In this document: positions 1 to 12,723 of the stretch, in pieces
Numbering within the stretch: position 1 is the first letter of the stretch
Layout: each line of letters begins with the position of its first letter
DNA from: Agroathelia rolfsii
Lineage: Eukaryota > Basidiomycota > Agaricomycetes > Amylocorticiales > Amylocorticiaceae
Assembly (NCBI GenBank): GCA_018343915.1
Contig: JABRWF010000006.1
Location: forward strand, 2,294,001 to 2,358,000
DNA: 64,000 nucleotides
Direction of reading: 5' to 3'
The notes under the pieces: model-generated
Told to the model about the DNA's origin: nothing
The model's input: the letters and a program-made list of their open reading frames with translations, nothing else
Database searches by the model: none
Position numbers and translations under genes: made by a program

Positions 1-181
1 GCTGCTGTTTTGTTGTATCTCAGTCTAGCCATAACTATCTTGGCCAGAAGGCATGATCTATGTTCCTATCTACAAGAGCTGTGAACAGCCTTAAGCGCCC
101 TTAAGACTCTTCTATTCTGTCTTCCGATTTATGCGCGTTTCCATTATCCTTTCTCTGATTTCTAATCATATCCCATAATAG

Positions 182-3050
182 CATTGGCCGTCTCATCAAG
201 GCATCCAAGTCTCAGAAACCCACCCGTGATTCACTCCTGGGAAACCAACTTACACCCTTGGGATCTTCCACGCTCTCACTAGGTTCTGACCACTCCGCGG
301 GTCCAAACTCCAAGCTTGGGCAGGCACAGGCAGAACTACAGGCATGCGAGGCTTACTTGACCGAAAAGGAGCGCGAACTGGCTGAGCGCCGGTTTGAGGT
401 CATCCGCCAGGGACTCAGCGCCCGTGCCAAGGCCATGGTGGAGTGCGGTTGGCAATGGGGTGAAATGGGCAAGGAGGCCCTTCGAGCGTTAGAGTCTCCC
501 GATGGTAAGCTCACACCCTTCAAAGCGCCTTTCCATACTCCAAATATTCAATGTGATCACGACAATTGATTATCGTGTGAATAAACAGCAAGTTCAAGTC
601 GCTTGTCGGGATCGTTATCACGCTCAAGCTCTCTTGCTCGTGGTCCATTCGAACGTGCAGATGTTGACAAGCCCTTGCCTGGCGACCCAGCGGTCAAACA
701 GCCTTCTGATATTTCTTCCGTTACCCCATCCCAATCAGCATCAAACCGAGACGGCGTAATCCCTGCATCACGCCATACACTACCTCGACGCATCACAGAG
801 GAAAGCCTCAACCAACACGAGGACGATAGCTCGGATGAGGCAGAAGACTCCAACGATCTCGTGATAGTTGAAAACCCACAATTCTCTAATGCTCAGCTCG
901 ACAAGAGGTCAAGCGTCGTCAACTCCAGATTGTTCCCCAGTCAGAGTGCTTTGGGCAGCTCAACACGCGCCGATACGGGTCCCTATCTAAACGGTCTCGC
1001 AAGAGAGAGGAAGAACAGCCGGACAGGTTTTTTGGGGACTCTCCGCGGATTCTTCCGAGGCTCTAATTCACAGAAAGATAGAGCCTACAATGACGACGAC
1101 GATGATCGCGACGACGCCTTCTCCTCGTCTAGATCGCCTATGACAGGCGGTAGCAATGGCAAGTGGGCGACCCGCACGGACGCCAACTTGAAAGCGACCA
1201 AGAAGAAGGCCAAACGACAAGCGCGCGCTAGTGGGAACGACGATAGCAGTGATGATGATGTCGCTGCGAGGACGCACCTGGGTGTTGGTGGCTCTGCGGG
1301 AGTCGGGCTCGCCTCCGGCTCCAACCCTGCGGTGCCTCCTCTCCCCCGAGCGACGTTGTTAGAGGCCCGGAGCGTTTCTGCTTCCAATACACCTGCGAGT
1401 GGGACTTCCAAGAAGAAGTTGAAGAGGAGTGAGACCATTGGCGCGGGCCCTTCCACAACAGCATCTGCAGCACCGTCAACGCCCCTCCCTTCGCCTTCGG
1501 GTAGCAAGCCGCGACCGGTAAGATCTCAATCGGACCACTCGACACTGTCGAAAAAGGATAGTGTCAGCCAATGGGTGAGCCAGCAATCCTCCCAGTCTCT
1601 CACTGATGTGCGGGATTCACATGATCCGCCATTACCTTCTCCTTCACTCAAGTCCGCCGCAAACGGGAATGGTATTCTCCACGATGGTAATAACCCTCCA
1701 ACACCGAGCAGAAAATACGCCACTGCGTCTACAAACGGCACTGGAAGCAAGGCTGGATCCTCAGGCTCGCAACCAATGAACCGCCGTAACTCCCTGACGA
1801 GCACCGTTTCTGCCCCCGTCACCACTTCCGGCTCTGGGAGGCAGAACAAGACAAACGGCGGGGGCACTGTCAGCCGATCGTCCTCTCTCCGTGATAGCCT
1901 TGGCGGCGTTCATGGACACGCACGCGGCGGATCATACACTCCCGAGACTAACTTGATGACCATCGTCGAGGACATGAAGCGGATGAATATGCGTCAAGTT
2001 AGTGGCAGCGAGGTCTTGCCGAGGGCACCACCTGCTATCTCTAGGAGCGACATCGAAGCTGCTCTACGGGTGGATACTTCTGCGACTACTAGCAGTAGGA
2101 CGCGCAACAGCCCCCCGCGCGAGCGTGTGCCGCCTCACCCCGACCTTGCTGATTCTCCTACTAGGACTAGGAATGGTGTCGCGGGAGAAAACAGGGGAAG
2201 TCTCACGTCGTCGTCTTCGCCGGCACTGTTGTCCCCACATGCACCATCTAAGTCGCCATCGCCGCTACGCTCGGCCCTCCGGAACTCAAGCCGCACACCG
2301 TCTCCCATCCCGCCCTTACCGGGGCAATCGTCACCATCGTTTTCGGCTGTGATGGCCAGCGCTCCGCGATCGGTATCTCCAGTGAGGAAGGTAGAAGATG
2401 TTATTCCTTCACCCTTGCCCCCGCCTGTTCTCTCTCCCATCCCTATCGCTGTGGACAGGAAAGGGAAGAAAAAGGAGGACGACGTCTCCTCCTTGTCTTC
2501 TTACGAGACAGGGCACGAGGTACTGGAGGAAGAAGACACAGAGCGCGAAGACAATAATGTAGTCGAAGGAGTGATTTCTACCTCTGCCTCTGCTTCTGCT
2601 TCCACCTCCCAACCACGGCCAGTCAATGGGCTATTATCCATCTCAGCACCCCCGCCATTACTGCCGCCCTCTCCGCCGGCAAAGGACAGCGAAGGCCTTG
2701 ACGGCGCGGCTGTCTCGGATGGCTCCACAGTTTCCATCCATGCTGCTCAGCAACAGCAGCAGCCAGAAGGTGAAGGTGAGGATCAAACGAACAGGCCTGC
2801 GCGCAGGAAGAGCGTGAGGTACTCTGAACGGCCAACATATGCGCCCACCCCGCCCGCGATCGAGGAAGACGAGAGTGAGCATGTACCATGGAGCGGCGGC
2901 GGTAATGTCAACAGTTGGTCGACTTCGAGAGACGCTGCCGAGGAAGACATGTGGAAGGACTCGAGTGAAGAGGACGAAGATTATGCGAAGGCAAAGAAGA
3001 AGCTCGTGCGAGTGGGTAAGAAGGCGCAGGGTGTACTTGGGAAACGGTGA
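182..3050 (+). CDS. Possible I-BAR (IVY1-like) membrane-binding protein, 3' part
   Basis: Only the 3' part lies in the window. Two exons are clear, 182-504 and 589-3050 (GAT G|GT...AG|CA join), ending in TGA. The first exon is helical and charged: an Ala/Glu/Gln-rich run is followed by EKERELAERRFEVIRQGL and ARAKAMVECGWQWGEMGKE. This looks like the last helix of a BAR-type domain, and I link it to fungal Ivy1-like I-BAR proteins from memory of the family, so the family call is tentative. The remaining roughly 820 residues are Ser/Pro/Thr-rich and disordered, with acidic runs (DDDDD near 1095, SSEEDED near 2970) and a basic C-terminus, as expected of a signalling or scaffold tail. Bases 1-181 are probably mostly intron, because an in-frame stop sits at 156 and an acceptor AG at 180-181. 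No catalytic motif is visible. It could be another BAR-like coiled-coil protein. Confidence 0.5.
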
Positions 3051-3526
3051 AGTTATGGAATAATTTCCTTTTTTTTTCTCTCCTTTTTTATTTTATTTTA
3101 TTTCTCTTTTTCTTGTGGGTGAGTGTACCATGATAGCGACAAACGATCTTTATCTTTTTTTATTCCTCCTTGAGCTTCTCCAGTCTCCATTATGGTATAT
3201 ACGTAATAGGGTGTACAATATCCTATTTCTAAGCTGTTTCTTATGGGCAGTATGTTACTTTACCAAAGATAATACTTATAGTTTCCACTGCGCAATATAA
3301 ATGATAGATATACCTTGAGCTAGACAAATGTGAAGAGGAGGAATAGTTTACGCCACAAGCAGTCAAGCGGCAGATAGATTTGTTGATTGTCTCAAAGCCC
3401 TTCTTTGCTCACTTGTGGCCGCCGCACTTCTCTTCGTCCAACGACCACAAAACTCCAGCCTGCCCCACAAGCACACACACTCTCGCTCTCCCACCCTCTT
3501 GCTTACAACCCATCTCACACACAACC
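3051..3526. other. Intergenic: 3' flank of the BAR-like gene and SUMO promoter
   Basis: A T-rich stretch directly after the stop (3063-3110) fits a 3' UTR. Pyrimidine-rich DNA at 3430-3525 leads up to the SUMO start, as in many fungal core promoters. I see no gene here. Confidence 0.5.
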
Positions 3527-4374
3527 ATGGCTGATCAAGGTAGCGCTGGACCCGATGTTAAGCCTGAGCCAACTGCCAACAACGAGACCATCAACATCAA
3601 GGTAGGCGCCCTGAGCTCTTTACGATTTGCTGGCTTTTGCACGATTCTCAATCATCCTGCCTCCAAACGCGTTGTTGATCACTCTCTGTCACCCTCTTGG
3701 GACTCTCCGCCTACTTTTCTCGGTCCTATTGGTTTGGTGTATTACAATCACGGGGGATCCGAAATGAAAATATAGGTGGTCAGCTCTTCTGGCGAAGAGG
3801 TCTTCTTCAAGATTAAGCGCAGCACGAGACTTAGCAAGCTCCAAGGGGCTTATGCTAACAAAGTCGGCAAGGACGTGAACAGTATTCGGTGAGCAAACTG
3901 TTCATTATTTCTGCCCTTTTATACGTCTCTGGGGGCTTTTCTTCTACTTTTCATTCAAATTCCACGACTTGAGTGGGCATTTTTCTTGCCTTATCGATCT
4001 TTGAAATGCTGCTTTCCCTTATTGCGATCAAAATGAGATCCACTTCAAGCCATCATCATCATGCGATCCATTAGAATAAGAGCGCGTAGGTTGCTAACTT
4101 TTTACCGTAAATGCCACTAGGTTCCTGTATGATGGTGCCAGGATACAAGACGATGACACGCCCAACTCGCTGGACATGGAAGACAACGGTACGTTAATTT
4201 TCACCTGTCTTGTTCACTATACAATCGCGTTTTTCTGACCATGTGTAAATAGACACCATCGATGTAATGGTTGAACGTACGTCTCATTCGCCTATACCTC
4301 GCGCGCCAATTAGGGACTGCCGGCTGACATTTTCTTACCTTTTCACAGAGGTTGGAGGCTACCAGAGCCATTGA
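3527..4374 (+). CDS. SMT3: SUMO precursor (Smt3)
   Basis: Small ubiquitin-like modifier, conjugated to lysines on nuclear proteins. Five exons: 3527-3601, 3776-3888, 4121-4188, 4253-4276 and 4349-4374. All phases close, giving 101 residues. The start has context ACAACCATGG. The flexible N-terminus is followed by the beta-grasp core with EEVFFKIKRSTRLSKL, SIRFLYDGARIQDDDTPNSL and MEDNDTIDVMVEQVGG. The last exon encodes the C-terminus: the conjugating diglycine is followed by a four-residue tail YQSH that a Ulp-type protease must remove. Length and the FLYDG and MEDND motifs match yeast Smt3 and animal SUMO closely. A second, more divergent SUMO-like gene lies at 39695-40318. I am confident of both function and structure. 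Confidence 0.95.
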
Positions 4375-5634
4375 ACTTATTACACACCATTTCTCCCATC
4401 TTCGTCGCATGACTCCTTTCCTACCGAATGACCACGGCGCGTTCATCTATCCATCTGCTCTCTCTACTCGAGGTAGCGTATATACAGAAGACACGCGCCG
4501 TTCAATGTACTTTTTTTTGCACATAATTCCTAATTGCTTCCCCATCGTCATTTTTTCTTCTGTCCTATTCTTCCCCTCCCTATCGACCAATGACCTTTTC
4601 TTATCGTTTTTTTTTTATATCATTTATCAAGCCTTCATCAATGATTGCTATCACACGCGTTTTGCCTTGAGATTTGCTGCTGTCCGTATGCATCCCCCTC
4701 AAGAGGTGTATGTACTTTTTTCGTCTGCTGTGCATGTGACCCTTGCTGTGCGCTTGTGCGTAATTATAATGCGGTTCAGAATGAACACATGATCCAGTTT
4801 TGTTCGTGATTATCAAGTCACGAGTCAGTCATTGAGACAGAATTATACACGGCAAGATCGTTATACATGGCCTAGTTTGATTAAGGGCCTCTGTAACATG
4901 AGTGTCCTCAGCGTCATGGGCAGCATCCTTGAGTATTGGACAACAGATAAATCGAGAGATGGCTTCTGGGTTTCAATCTAAATTTCAGTGAACAACATCG
5001 ACAAATCTTTTATTTTATTTCATTCCAAGTCATTATGTTGTGCGGAGGGTTTCGCGCGAGTACAGATGCGTAAGTAGGTACGTAATGGTACGTAGAGAGG
5101 ATACGGGAGAGGGAGGACAAGCTAATGAACATGAACATGAGGCGAGGTAGAGGGGAGGGGAAAAGAGGAAAACGAACAACAATATGGGGAAGGATGAAGG
5201 GTGAAACGGGGTTAAATCACGGGGGATGAGGAGAGGCATTTAAGAAGAGGCAAGAGGGGGGGGGGGGACAAAACAGAAAAGCAGAAGCAATAAACAATCA
5301 AAAAAAAAAAAAAACCGGACACCTTGCCAAAAAAAAGTGTTTAGAAAGCGTTCGGTAGGCCGAGACAAGATAAAGGCAAATAACTATAAACACAAAATGC
5401 GAATAAGTTTTTCGGCTGTATGCATGATCATGATCATGATAAGTAGATGAGCATAATAGACAACTGTCAAAAGATCAGCAAAAAAGATTCAACGCAAAAA
5501 ATTGAATAAGATTTTAAAAAAAGTCCTGGGGCAGGGGAGCAAGGGAAAGCATGTAGAATCAAAGGCGAATTTCTAAGAGAAAAGGAGAAAGAGATGATGA
5601 GAAGATGAGGCGTGGTGAGCGCAAAACACTGTAT
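4375..5634. other. Intergenic, between convergent 3' ends
   Basis: This 1.26 kb gap lies between the SUMO stop and the EOS1 stop. It holds T-rich runs (4509, 4608), a G run at about 5258-5268 and A runs (5299-5313, 5514-5521), consistent with two 3' UTRs facing each other. Open frames here have no coding character and I found no RNA gene. Confidence 0.5.
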
Positions 5635-8600
5635 CTACGCCGGGCCATGCTGCCAACCATGTCCATGGCCATGATGGTGAGGCGGCATCGCACGGAAAAC
5701 GTTCCAGTTCGAGCTTGCCATCGTCCTACCACCCTCGCTCGATTCCGTGGCATCGTCCGGTGTGGCAGGCGCCGTGACGAACGAGCCTGCGGCGGTCGAG
5801 ATGTCAGGGCGGCTGGCGGACGATTCGGTCTCACCATCGGCATATGGCTCAGTGGCCGTCGTCATTAACCCACGAATGGTCAGTGCACCGCCCGTGGCGC
5901 TGCTCGACTGTCTTCGTCTTCGGTGCTCACGATCAAGGCCATCTCCCTCCATCATCGGCTGCTGTTGCTGAGACTCGTTTGAGGCCATAAACTCCGAAGG
6001 CGACCGCTCAGAATCCGCGCTGCGTCCACCGAACGTCGACGGCGGTACACTGTACGGCTCAGAAGGCGCCGTGAAATGCGCCTCGGTGACCATACCACGT
6101 GAACCATCGCTTGTGTTCGACCTGAGCGAGCCGGACTCTTCTTCGATCCTCTCCACACCGCCTGGAAGAAGATTGCCTCCGTTAGCGGCAGCAGCAGCAG
6201 CCTCCTCATCCCTTCTCCACTGTTCTCTCATCGGATGCCCGAACGTGTAATTCTCCGGACTGCTCAGGATTGCATCCGAGTTGGAGCCTGACCCGGACCG
6301 TGAATGGCCAGAGCCCCACGCAGCAGCAGCAGCCTCCTCATCCTGCAATCGCGCAAGCGATGAATGGGTTCGCGTACGTGTGCGTGTGGCCACGACGGCG
6401 GCATAGGCTAAGTCCAGGCTCGACCGCGACGCGGCGCCGATGCTGTGCACCATACTCTGCGCGCGCGAGCGGACGCTTTGTGAGACCGACGAGCCCGTGC
6501 GCGAGCGCGCCGAAGAGGAGGATGAAGACGCGGCGCCGTTGGAGTTGGAGGTGGCCGAGATACGATGGTGGCGCGACGAACTGGAACGCGTGCGCAGACG
6601 GTGTAGGCTGACGAATGACGCGCGCGGGCTGGGACCGCGTGAGTCTGAGGAAAGCAGGCCGACGTTGTCGTCTTGCTCTGCCTCTTCTTGCGGGCCCGCC
6701 TCTTCTTCCTCCTCCTCCTCTGCTACGGGCTGCTCTATCATGCTGTCGTCACCCGTACCACTGCCGCTATGATCGAGGTACTCCTCATGCACACTGGGTT
6801 CGTACGACACATCGGGGTCAACAGCAGCGGCCGCAGCGGCAGCGCCAACTAGACGGCGCGTGGTGGAAGAAGAGGTGGTGGTCGTCGGAGCCGCCATCAT
6901 CGTTGGCGCCGCGATCGCGCTCCCTGCGCTCCCACGCGGACGACGACGACGGCGCTGTGCCGGCGTGGGCGAAACAACTGGGTTCGTACCCGCGCGCACG
7001 CGTCCTACGTGCTGTTGATGTGAAGGATGCCGGGGCGGGTGAGGGATAGGACTGTACGCAAGGCCGAGGGCGGCCGCGCTGGCAGCACTGCTATCGGCGC
7101 CGCCACCACTGCCGCTCCCATTACCACCACCACCCTGAGAGCTAGGCGAATGCGAGTCGCTCGACTCGCGGTTGCCCGTCGATTGCGAGAAGTGTGAGTA
7201 GTATGAGTAATGTGAGCGCGAGTTGGTCGTGGACGAGGGCGGGGAGGCGCCGCTGCCACTGCCGCTGTTCGCGCTCGCACCACTGATGATGCCGGAGCGG
7301 GGTGTTGCGTGGGACTGGATGCCGGACGAGGAGAGGCTGCCACCGCGCGTGGGCTGGCGGAACTGGAAGGGGTAGCGGGAGACGATGGGCTGGCCGAGGC
7401 TGGAGAGCGAGGCGGAGGTGCGTCCCGAGGAAGGGTCGCGCGAGGCGACCTCGTCTTCTTCCTCTTCATCGTACACCTCTTCTTCTTCTTCTTCTTCTTC
7501 TTCTTCTTCCTCTCCCTCGGGCGCTTCTTCGTCTTCTTCCTGCGCTTCTACGCGGGAGCGGGATGGCGAAGGCGGGAACGGAATCTTGTCCTCTGAAGAG
7601 AACTGTGATCCGCGCGCGGTGAATGGGTACGGGTACGGCGAAGAGACGGCGGGACCCAGCTTGCTTGGCTTTTGCTTTTTGTTATGGATGCCCTTTCTGA
7701 TGGGGGTGTTCACGCCTTCCTGCGAAGAAGATTCGGCGGCACTACCGCTCGTCGTGCCCGTACCTGCCACCCGCACTGCTGCACCTTCGCTGCTCACAGG
7801 CTCCGAGTCCTCTTCACCTTCAGAGATGTGATGGCGAGAAGGTCCTGCTTGTGGCTCCTGTTGCTGCTGGCGCTTTTCGAGATACGACCCCTCTACGGGA
7901 CTCTCAAACAGTTGCTCGGAAAGCACACCCCTCTTGGCCGGTAAAGGATGCCCCGGCAGACCGACGGCAGCGATCACCTGCTCCACACCTTCAAATGCCG
8001 GTTTCTGCTGCTGCTGCTGCTGCATTGCCTTTTCATTCACATCAGCGTTGTTATTAGCAGCAGGAGCAGCATCAGGCGCGGGCACTGAAGCGGCAGCTCC
8101 GGGTTCCTTCCTGCCATTAGCGAACGCGGCACCGTTGCTCGCCCACCGGAGAGGCTTGACGGTGAGACAAAACTCCCATGCGTCAAAGATGCGCTCGCGC
8201 GTGTGCTGGCGCCAGGACCAAGGCAGCGCGTCGAGTTGCTGTTCTTCGTCGATCGTGCTGGCCGCCGTCACCACCGCCGCGGGGTTAACGATTGTGGTAC
8301 CAGGTGCAGCGGTAGAAGAGGCCGCTCCGACCATGGTGGAAGGTGGGCGGGGAGCGGTATCGGGGAGGATCCCCGCTTCGCTATACATGGACATCTTTTC
8401 GCCCCCTCCGAGAGCGGCAGTAGCTGCTTCCTCCTCCCAACGGTAACGAGGGCCACAGAGGCCAGCGCAGCCGTGTCCGCTGAGAATCCATAGACCGGTC
8501 CTATATGGAACAAACGCATCTCGGTAAGATCGCACATTTAGAGGGGGAAAAAAGAGCTAGTAATCGCTTAAATAATAACAACGTACCAACTCGCAAGTAC

Positions 8601-9973
8601 CACCAACGCGCGCCATGCCGCCCACGCCGCGTTTGCATACAGCACCCCTCGTGCATAGCCCGTCAGCGCACCCCCATCATCCGCGCGGAAATATACCGCC
8701 GAATCACGCGTGATGCCCTGGTCGGCGAGCGCGACCAAGCCCGGCTGGGGCCCAGAGAGCGCCAGCAGGAGGGCAACGCACAGACCCGCACGCGGGAGGA
8801 GCAAGGCAACGGTGGGCCAGTTCTGCGCGTAGAACCAGCACGTCTCGGCGAGACCGTCGTGCAAGGATCCGCCGGAAGAAGGGGCGAATGCGCTGAGGCG
8901 GATGTGTTGGAAGAAGCAGAAGTGGGTGTAGGACGTCATGGAGACGTAGTTGAACCCGGCCGAGGAGAGATAGAGCGGGGTGATCAACGGGCGTTCTGTA
9001 TGCGTGTGTATGTGTCCAAGAGGGTGAGTGAGAGTTGACGAGATGATGATGATGCATATATATATACTGACTGATCCTCCAGCGCCGTACGAAAGAGTAG
9101 ATAAATTCGTAGAGAAACACAACAAAGAAAAGCCAGATGGCCCAGCAGGCGATGTACACCACCGCGGCGAGGGTCCAGCCACTACCGGAGCCCTGGACAC
9201 CAGGCGCGGCCGAGTTCGGGAGCTGAGCAACTCTGTATAATTAATGAAATATTAGTATCATTAGCCCTATTACCAGAAAGAAAGAAAAAGTCAGAAACGC
9301 ACTTGAAAAGGATGAAAACGGCATTGAAATCGAAAAACGTTTGAAGCGGAATATGGGCAAAGACAAACAAGGGGAAAAGGTAAAAGCGCAAGCGCGTAAA
9401 CCAAAAAGGGCTCCGGAGCAATTCCAGGCGCAGCGCCGTGCTCTTGAATCGCGGGCGGATGGCAGCGGCGGCAGCAGCAGCTGTGGAGCCGAAGAATGAG
9501 CTGGCGCGCCCACCGCCGACAAGAGTGGACGCGAACGGCGAGCCTGTCGCGCGCGACCAGACGCGGCGCCCGCCGGGGGAAGCAAGGCGGTTACCGTAGC
9601 TGCCGGAACGATTGAGCGGCGTTGGCGAATCTTGCAAGCTCACGACGCGCATGGAGCGCGGGGTGGGCTTGCGGCCGACACCGAAGAAGGAGCTGCGCTT
9701 TATGGGCGCCTCGTCTTCACCAGCGTACGTGGGTACACGGGAAGAGTGGATCGTCGATTGTGGTGCGGGCGGCGGCGGGCGACGGGGCAGCCAGCTAGGG
9801 TAACCCTCGGACCGAGAAGAGGCGCGGGTCTGCGGGATGACATGTGGTGGTGGGGAAAAGGAAGGGGAAGGCGTCATGGAAGTCGTGGGGGCATTGCCAG
9901 TGCCGGCATGAGTGTCATGCACGTGTTGTTGGCCACCAGGGTCGGAGGAGGACCGACGGTGGGGGCGGGACAT
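5635..9973 (-). CDS. EOS1: EOS1-like N-glycosylation / ER membrane protein with a giant low-complexity tail
   Basis: Four exons on the minus strand: 9973-9303, 9232-9072, 8995-8587 and 8500-5635. The phases close to 1368 residues. Residues ~1-200 are Ser/Pro-rich. A multi-helix membrane core follows, with LRLELLRSPFWFTRLRFYLF, FAHIPLQTFFDFNAVFILF, a helix around IACWAIWLFFVVFLYEF, PLYLSSAGFNYVSMTSY and a Leu/Ala-rich helix. After it come GLWILSGHGCAGLCGPRYRW and LPWSWRQHTRERIFDAWEFC, which I recognise as the EOS1 signature; yeast Eos1 is an ER protein needed for normal N-glycosylation and oxidative-stress tolerance. Yeast Eos1 is under 400 residues. Here about 750 residues of Ser, Gln, Ala and Glu repeats follow the conserved part, including a Glu run encoded near 7465-7520 and Gln runs near 8005. 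The start ATG (9973) is the first in frame and lies in the first exon I can see. Confidence 0.85.
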
Positions 9974-10805
9974 GAGATACAACTTGAAGGCGCGTCAAAG
10001 ATGAAGTATAGATGAGATAACGCTGGGTTGGAAATAATCCAACAGCAAGAGAGGCGATTATTAAAACGAAGACAAGGTAGTAGAAGAAGGATCTATGTGA
10101 CAAAACTGGTCCAGAGAGAAGTTGAAGAAGAGAACAAGAGGGGGGTTGAAGAATATGAAGAGGGTCCAAGAGGGGGACTGGTAGATAATGCGATAGACGA
10201 GTGTGTTTGCAGCAGCAGCAGCAGCAGTAACAGCAGTCTGCCTCAAGGCTCGTCGACGGTGATGATGATGATGCTGATGATGGAGGGGGACACACGGAGG
10301 CCTCGTGTGCGGCTCGCCAGGACTGTTCTTGAAGTATTGTACTCGTTCGCAACGGGGCCAGGAGAAAACAAAGGCCACAGGCGCAGGCAAGGAGGAGAGC
10401 ACAAGCCGCGCAGGGGAACAGAGAACGAGAACAAGGGCGAGGACAAAAACCCAACAAGAAAAGAGCCCAAAGAGCGCGCGCGGGTGAAGTTGAAGAAGAA
10501 GTTCAATAATCAACTACTTGCTTAGGTAAGCAGCACTCTGCTTCCGAGACATGATCATGACAGAAAACGCCTGATCGAAAACACCGGACACAATTCCAGA
10601 AGAAATCACAGCAAAGATGGACAATAACAGCCCAGTTGAAAAACTAGCATCTGTCGCTATGCTGAAACAGGTCGGTCAGAGGGTTCAAATTGCAATACAC
10701 TAGTACTCGGACACATTCATCGCACAACATACCACGCAGTACGAGTACATACAGGCATATATTACAATCATGATCATGTCCCGTCAGAACTACAACTTCC
10801 GTTTC
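9974..10805. promoter_or_regulatory. EOS1 upstream region
   Basis: This 832 bp gap lies between the EOS1 start and the 3' end of the AlkB-like gene, both on the minus strand. It has purine-rich runs on the plus strand (10040-10180) and short CAG and GATGAT repeats at 10211-10235 and 10260-10280. These repeats keep frames open on both strands, but no frame resembles a protein. It probably holds the EOS1 promoter and 5' UTR. Confidence 0.4.
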
Positions 10806-12155
10806 TTAGAAATGTAGTACATCAAATCCCCCTCCATAGACTTCTTCCCAATCGAAATTACTCTGTTGATTCTCCTCCCCGAACCCGGCCAACAGCCTCT
10901 CCGCCTCCGGCCCTCCGCGTACAACGGCCTGTGCACTGCTTTTAGTCTTTACACGGGCGCCTTGGCCATATATGCGCGTTTCACTCTCGCCACCCTCACC
11001 GACGTCTCCCTCTTGGCTGTCGCCGTCTCTCTGACAAGTTGTGAGAAAGGTCCCGATGTGTCGGAACGTCAAGCTGATCCGCTCGCCGCTCTCAAACTGC
11101 TCCGCCGCGGACTTTTGCGAGAATGGCCGGTTGTCGTGATTAATCGCATGAAGCCACTAATTGACAGCAAATGTTCGGCGAACAAAAGAATGAGTATATT
11201 TATTCGTTCATAAAAGTTAGTTTGGAAGGGATTGTCATACATACGTACCTTTCGATTCGTCTCAAGGCCCATGATGAATATAGAATTGTGCGGCAATGGA
11301 ATCTTCTGTGATCGTCTTCCTACTAGATGTTGCTGTTCAGAAGCACCTGCTTCTACCCCTGGTCTGCCCGACCGGGCGCCATCGCGCTTCATCTTGAGCG
11401 TCATGGTTCGCTGCGCACCAAAGCTTACATTGACGATACTCGATCCGCGCACGACGTCAATCGTCTTATCCGAGTGCTCAGAGATATAGTCCGCGCCAGA
11501 GCGATAAAGCTGAATCAGTACATGATTTACAGGGTGTTGTACGACGCGCTCGACATGTTCTTTCACAAGCCGCACTGTTGGAGTCCAGGCGTGTAGAGGC
11601 GGAGATTCATCTACTGGGTGGCGGTATACGGGGATACTTTTGAGAAGGGGTCATTAGTATGGATATAGGACCTGATCCAAGACAAAATGATTCGACCACA
11701 TACCTACCATCCTCTTCAATTTGACCTTGAACAGCAACCAGCCTGGGCACTTCCCCGCCTGGCACCCACAAATTTCATCGAACAAAAAGTTAGCTTGCTA
11801 GAAGAAAGGAAGAAGAAAGAGGGATTATAACCCCCGCATACTCACCACGATGAAACATCTTATTCCACCCCACCTCCTGCTTTAGCAACCCGAACACACG
11901 CTCTGCCATTTCCGCATCGGGGAGCAGGTCAAACTGTACATACGAATCGCCTGCTCCGATAGCATCCCCAGGCCCGAGGATGGGCGGTTTATTCTGGTTG
12001 CGCAGCGCTCGGGCTGATTTTGGTGCGGCAACAGGCGTAGTCTTGATGTTAATATCACTCATAGCTGTATTGACAGGGTCGGTGTCATTGAAAGTTGTAT
12101 TCGGAGACTCTGCTGGTGGGGTCGTCTGGACAGCAGCGAATTCTGATTCAAGCAT
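10806..12155 (-). CDS. AlkB-family 2-oxoglutarate/Fe(II) dioxygenase (ALKBH2/3-like)
   Basis: Oxidative dealkylation enzyme for 1-methyladenine- or 3-methylcytosine-type damage in nucleic acids, by family. Four exons: 12155-11846, 11758-11704, 11636-11249 and 11156-10806, in phase throughout, giving 367 residues. The core reads YVQFDLLPDAEMAERVFGLL, IPVYRHPVDESPPL and VNHVLIQLYRSGADYISEHS. The HSD pair supplies the first His and the Asp of the iron site. NVSFGAQRTMTLKMKRD is the AlkB strand, WLHAINHDNRPF carries the distal His, and ERISLTFRHIGTF carries the Arg that binds 2-oxoglutarate, so all metal and cosubstrate ligands are present. The N-terminal ~70 and C-terminal ~80 residues are non-conserved. 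It is transcribed away from the LSH-type remodeler gene, with about 570 bp between the two starts. The exact AlkB subclass and substrate cannot be read from sequence alone. Confidence 0.88.
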
Positions 12156-12723
12156 TGACGTTAATGGATCCGTTGGCAGGTTTATAGACTTGTAATTGAT
12201 GAGGTGGGTTCGAATTAGTCACTAGTAACTAGCAGGTCGTTCTTATAGACCTCAGGACAGAGCTGTGCATGATATCACGAGAATTTGAAAAGCGAATGAT
12301 CGATAAAACTATCTGACCAAGTCGAGAATGAGCGAGAACTAAGCGCAGTGTCTGTCTGCCAGTAATCAATGCCATTGCCAGTAATTCGTTTACGTGGATG
12401 TAGGTGTTTGACACGCACACTGAATTTACTATGACGTGCCAGTGATGCAGGGCGGTCCTCGACTAACTTTCCAGGAATCGTCACACACATGACACTCAGG
12501 GTCGTGACAGTCACCTGACTGTGACACTCGACGACGAATCTGGGATCGATTGCGGACCAAAAAGCGCGTCATAATAATAATTCTGTTCGTCCCTGGCACG
12601 CGGCGCGCCTCATAGAATTGGCGGTGGTTATAGTTTACAGCTGTGTCTTGCACAAAACTACGACTCCTACTACGACTACGACGAACCCTAAGCTGATATA
12701 CGCGATTATTAGAGGAAGCGAAC
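12156..12723. promoter_or_regulatory. Divergent intergenic region, AlkB-like and LSH-type genes
   Basis: 568 bp between two starts facing away from each other. It contains clustered GTGAC/GTCAC words at 12500-12530. A long minus-strand frame crosses it but has no family features. It probably serves both a DNA-repair-type gene and a chromatin-remodeler gene. Confidence 0.45.

Noticed and set aside
7005..7850. Several long frames antisense to the EOS1 tail
   Set aside because: Low-complexity codon repeats keep all frames open; none has conserved motifs.
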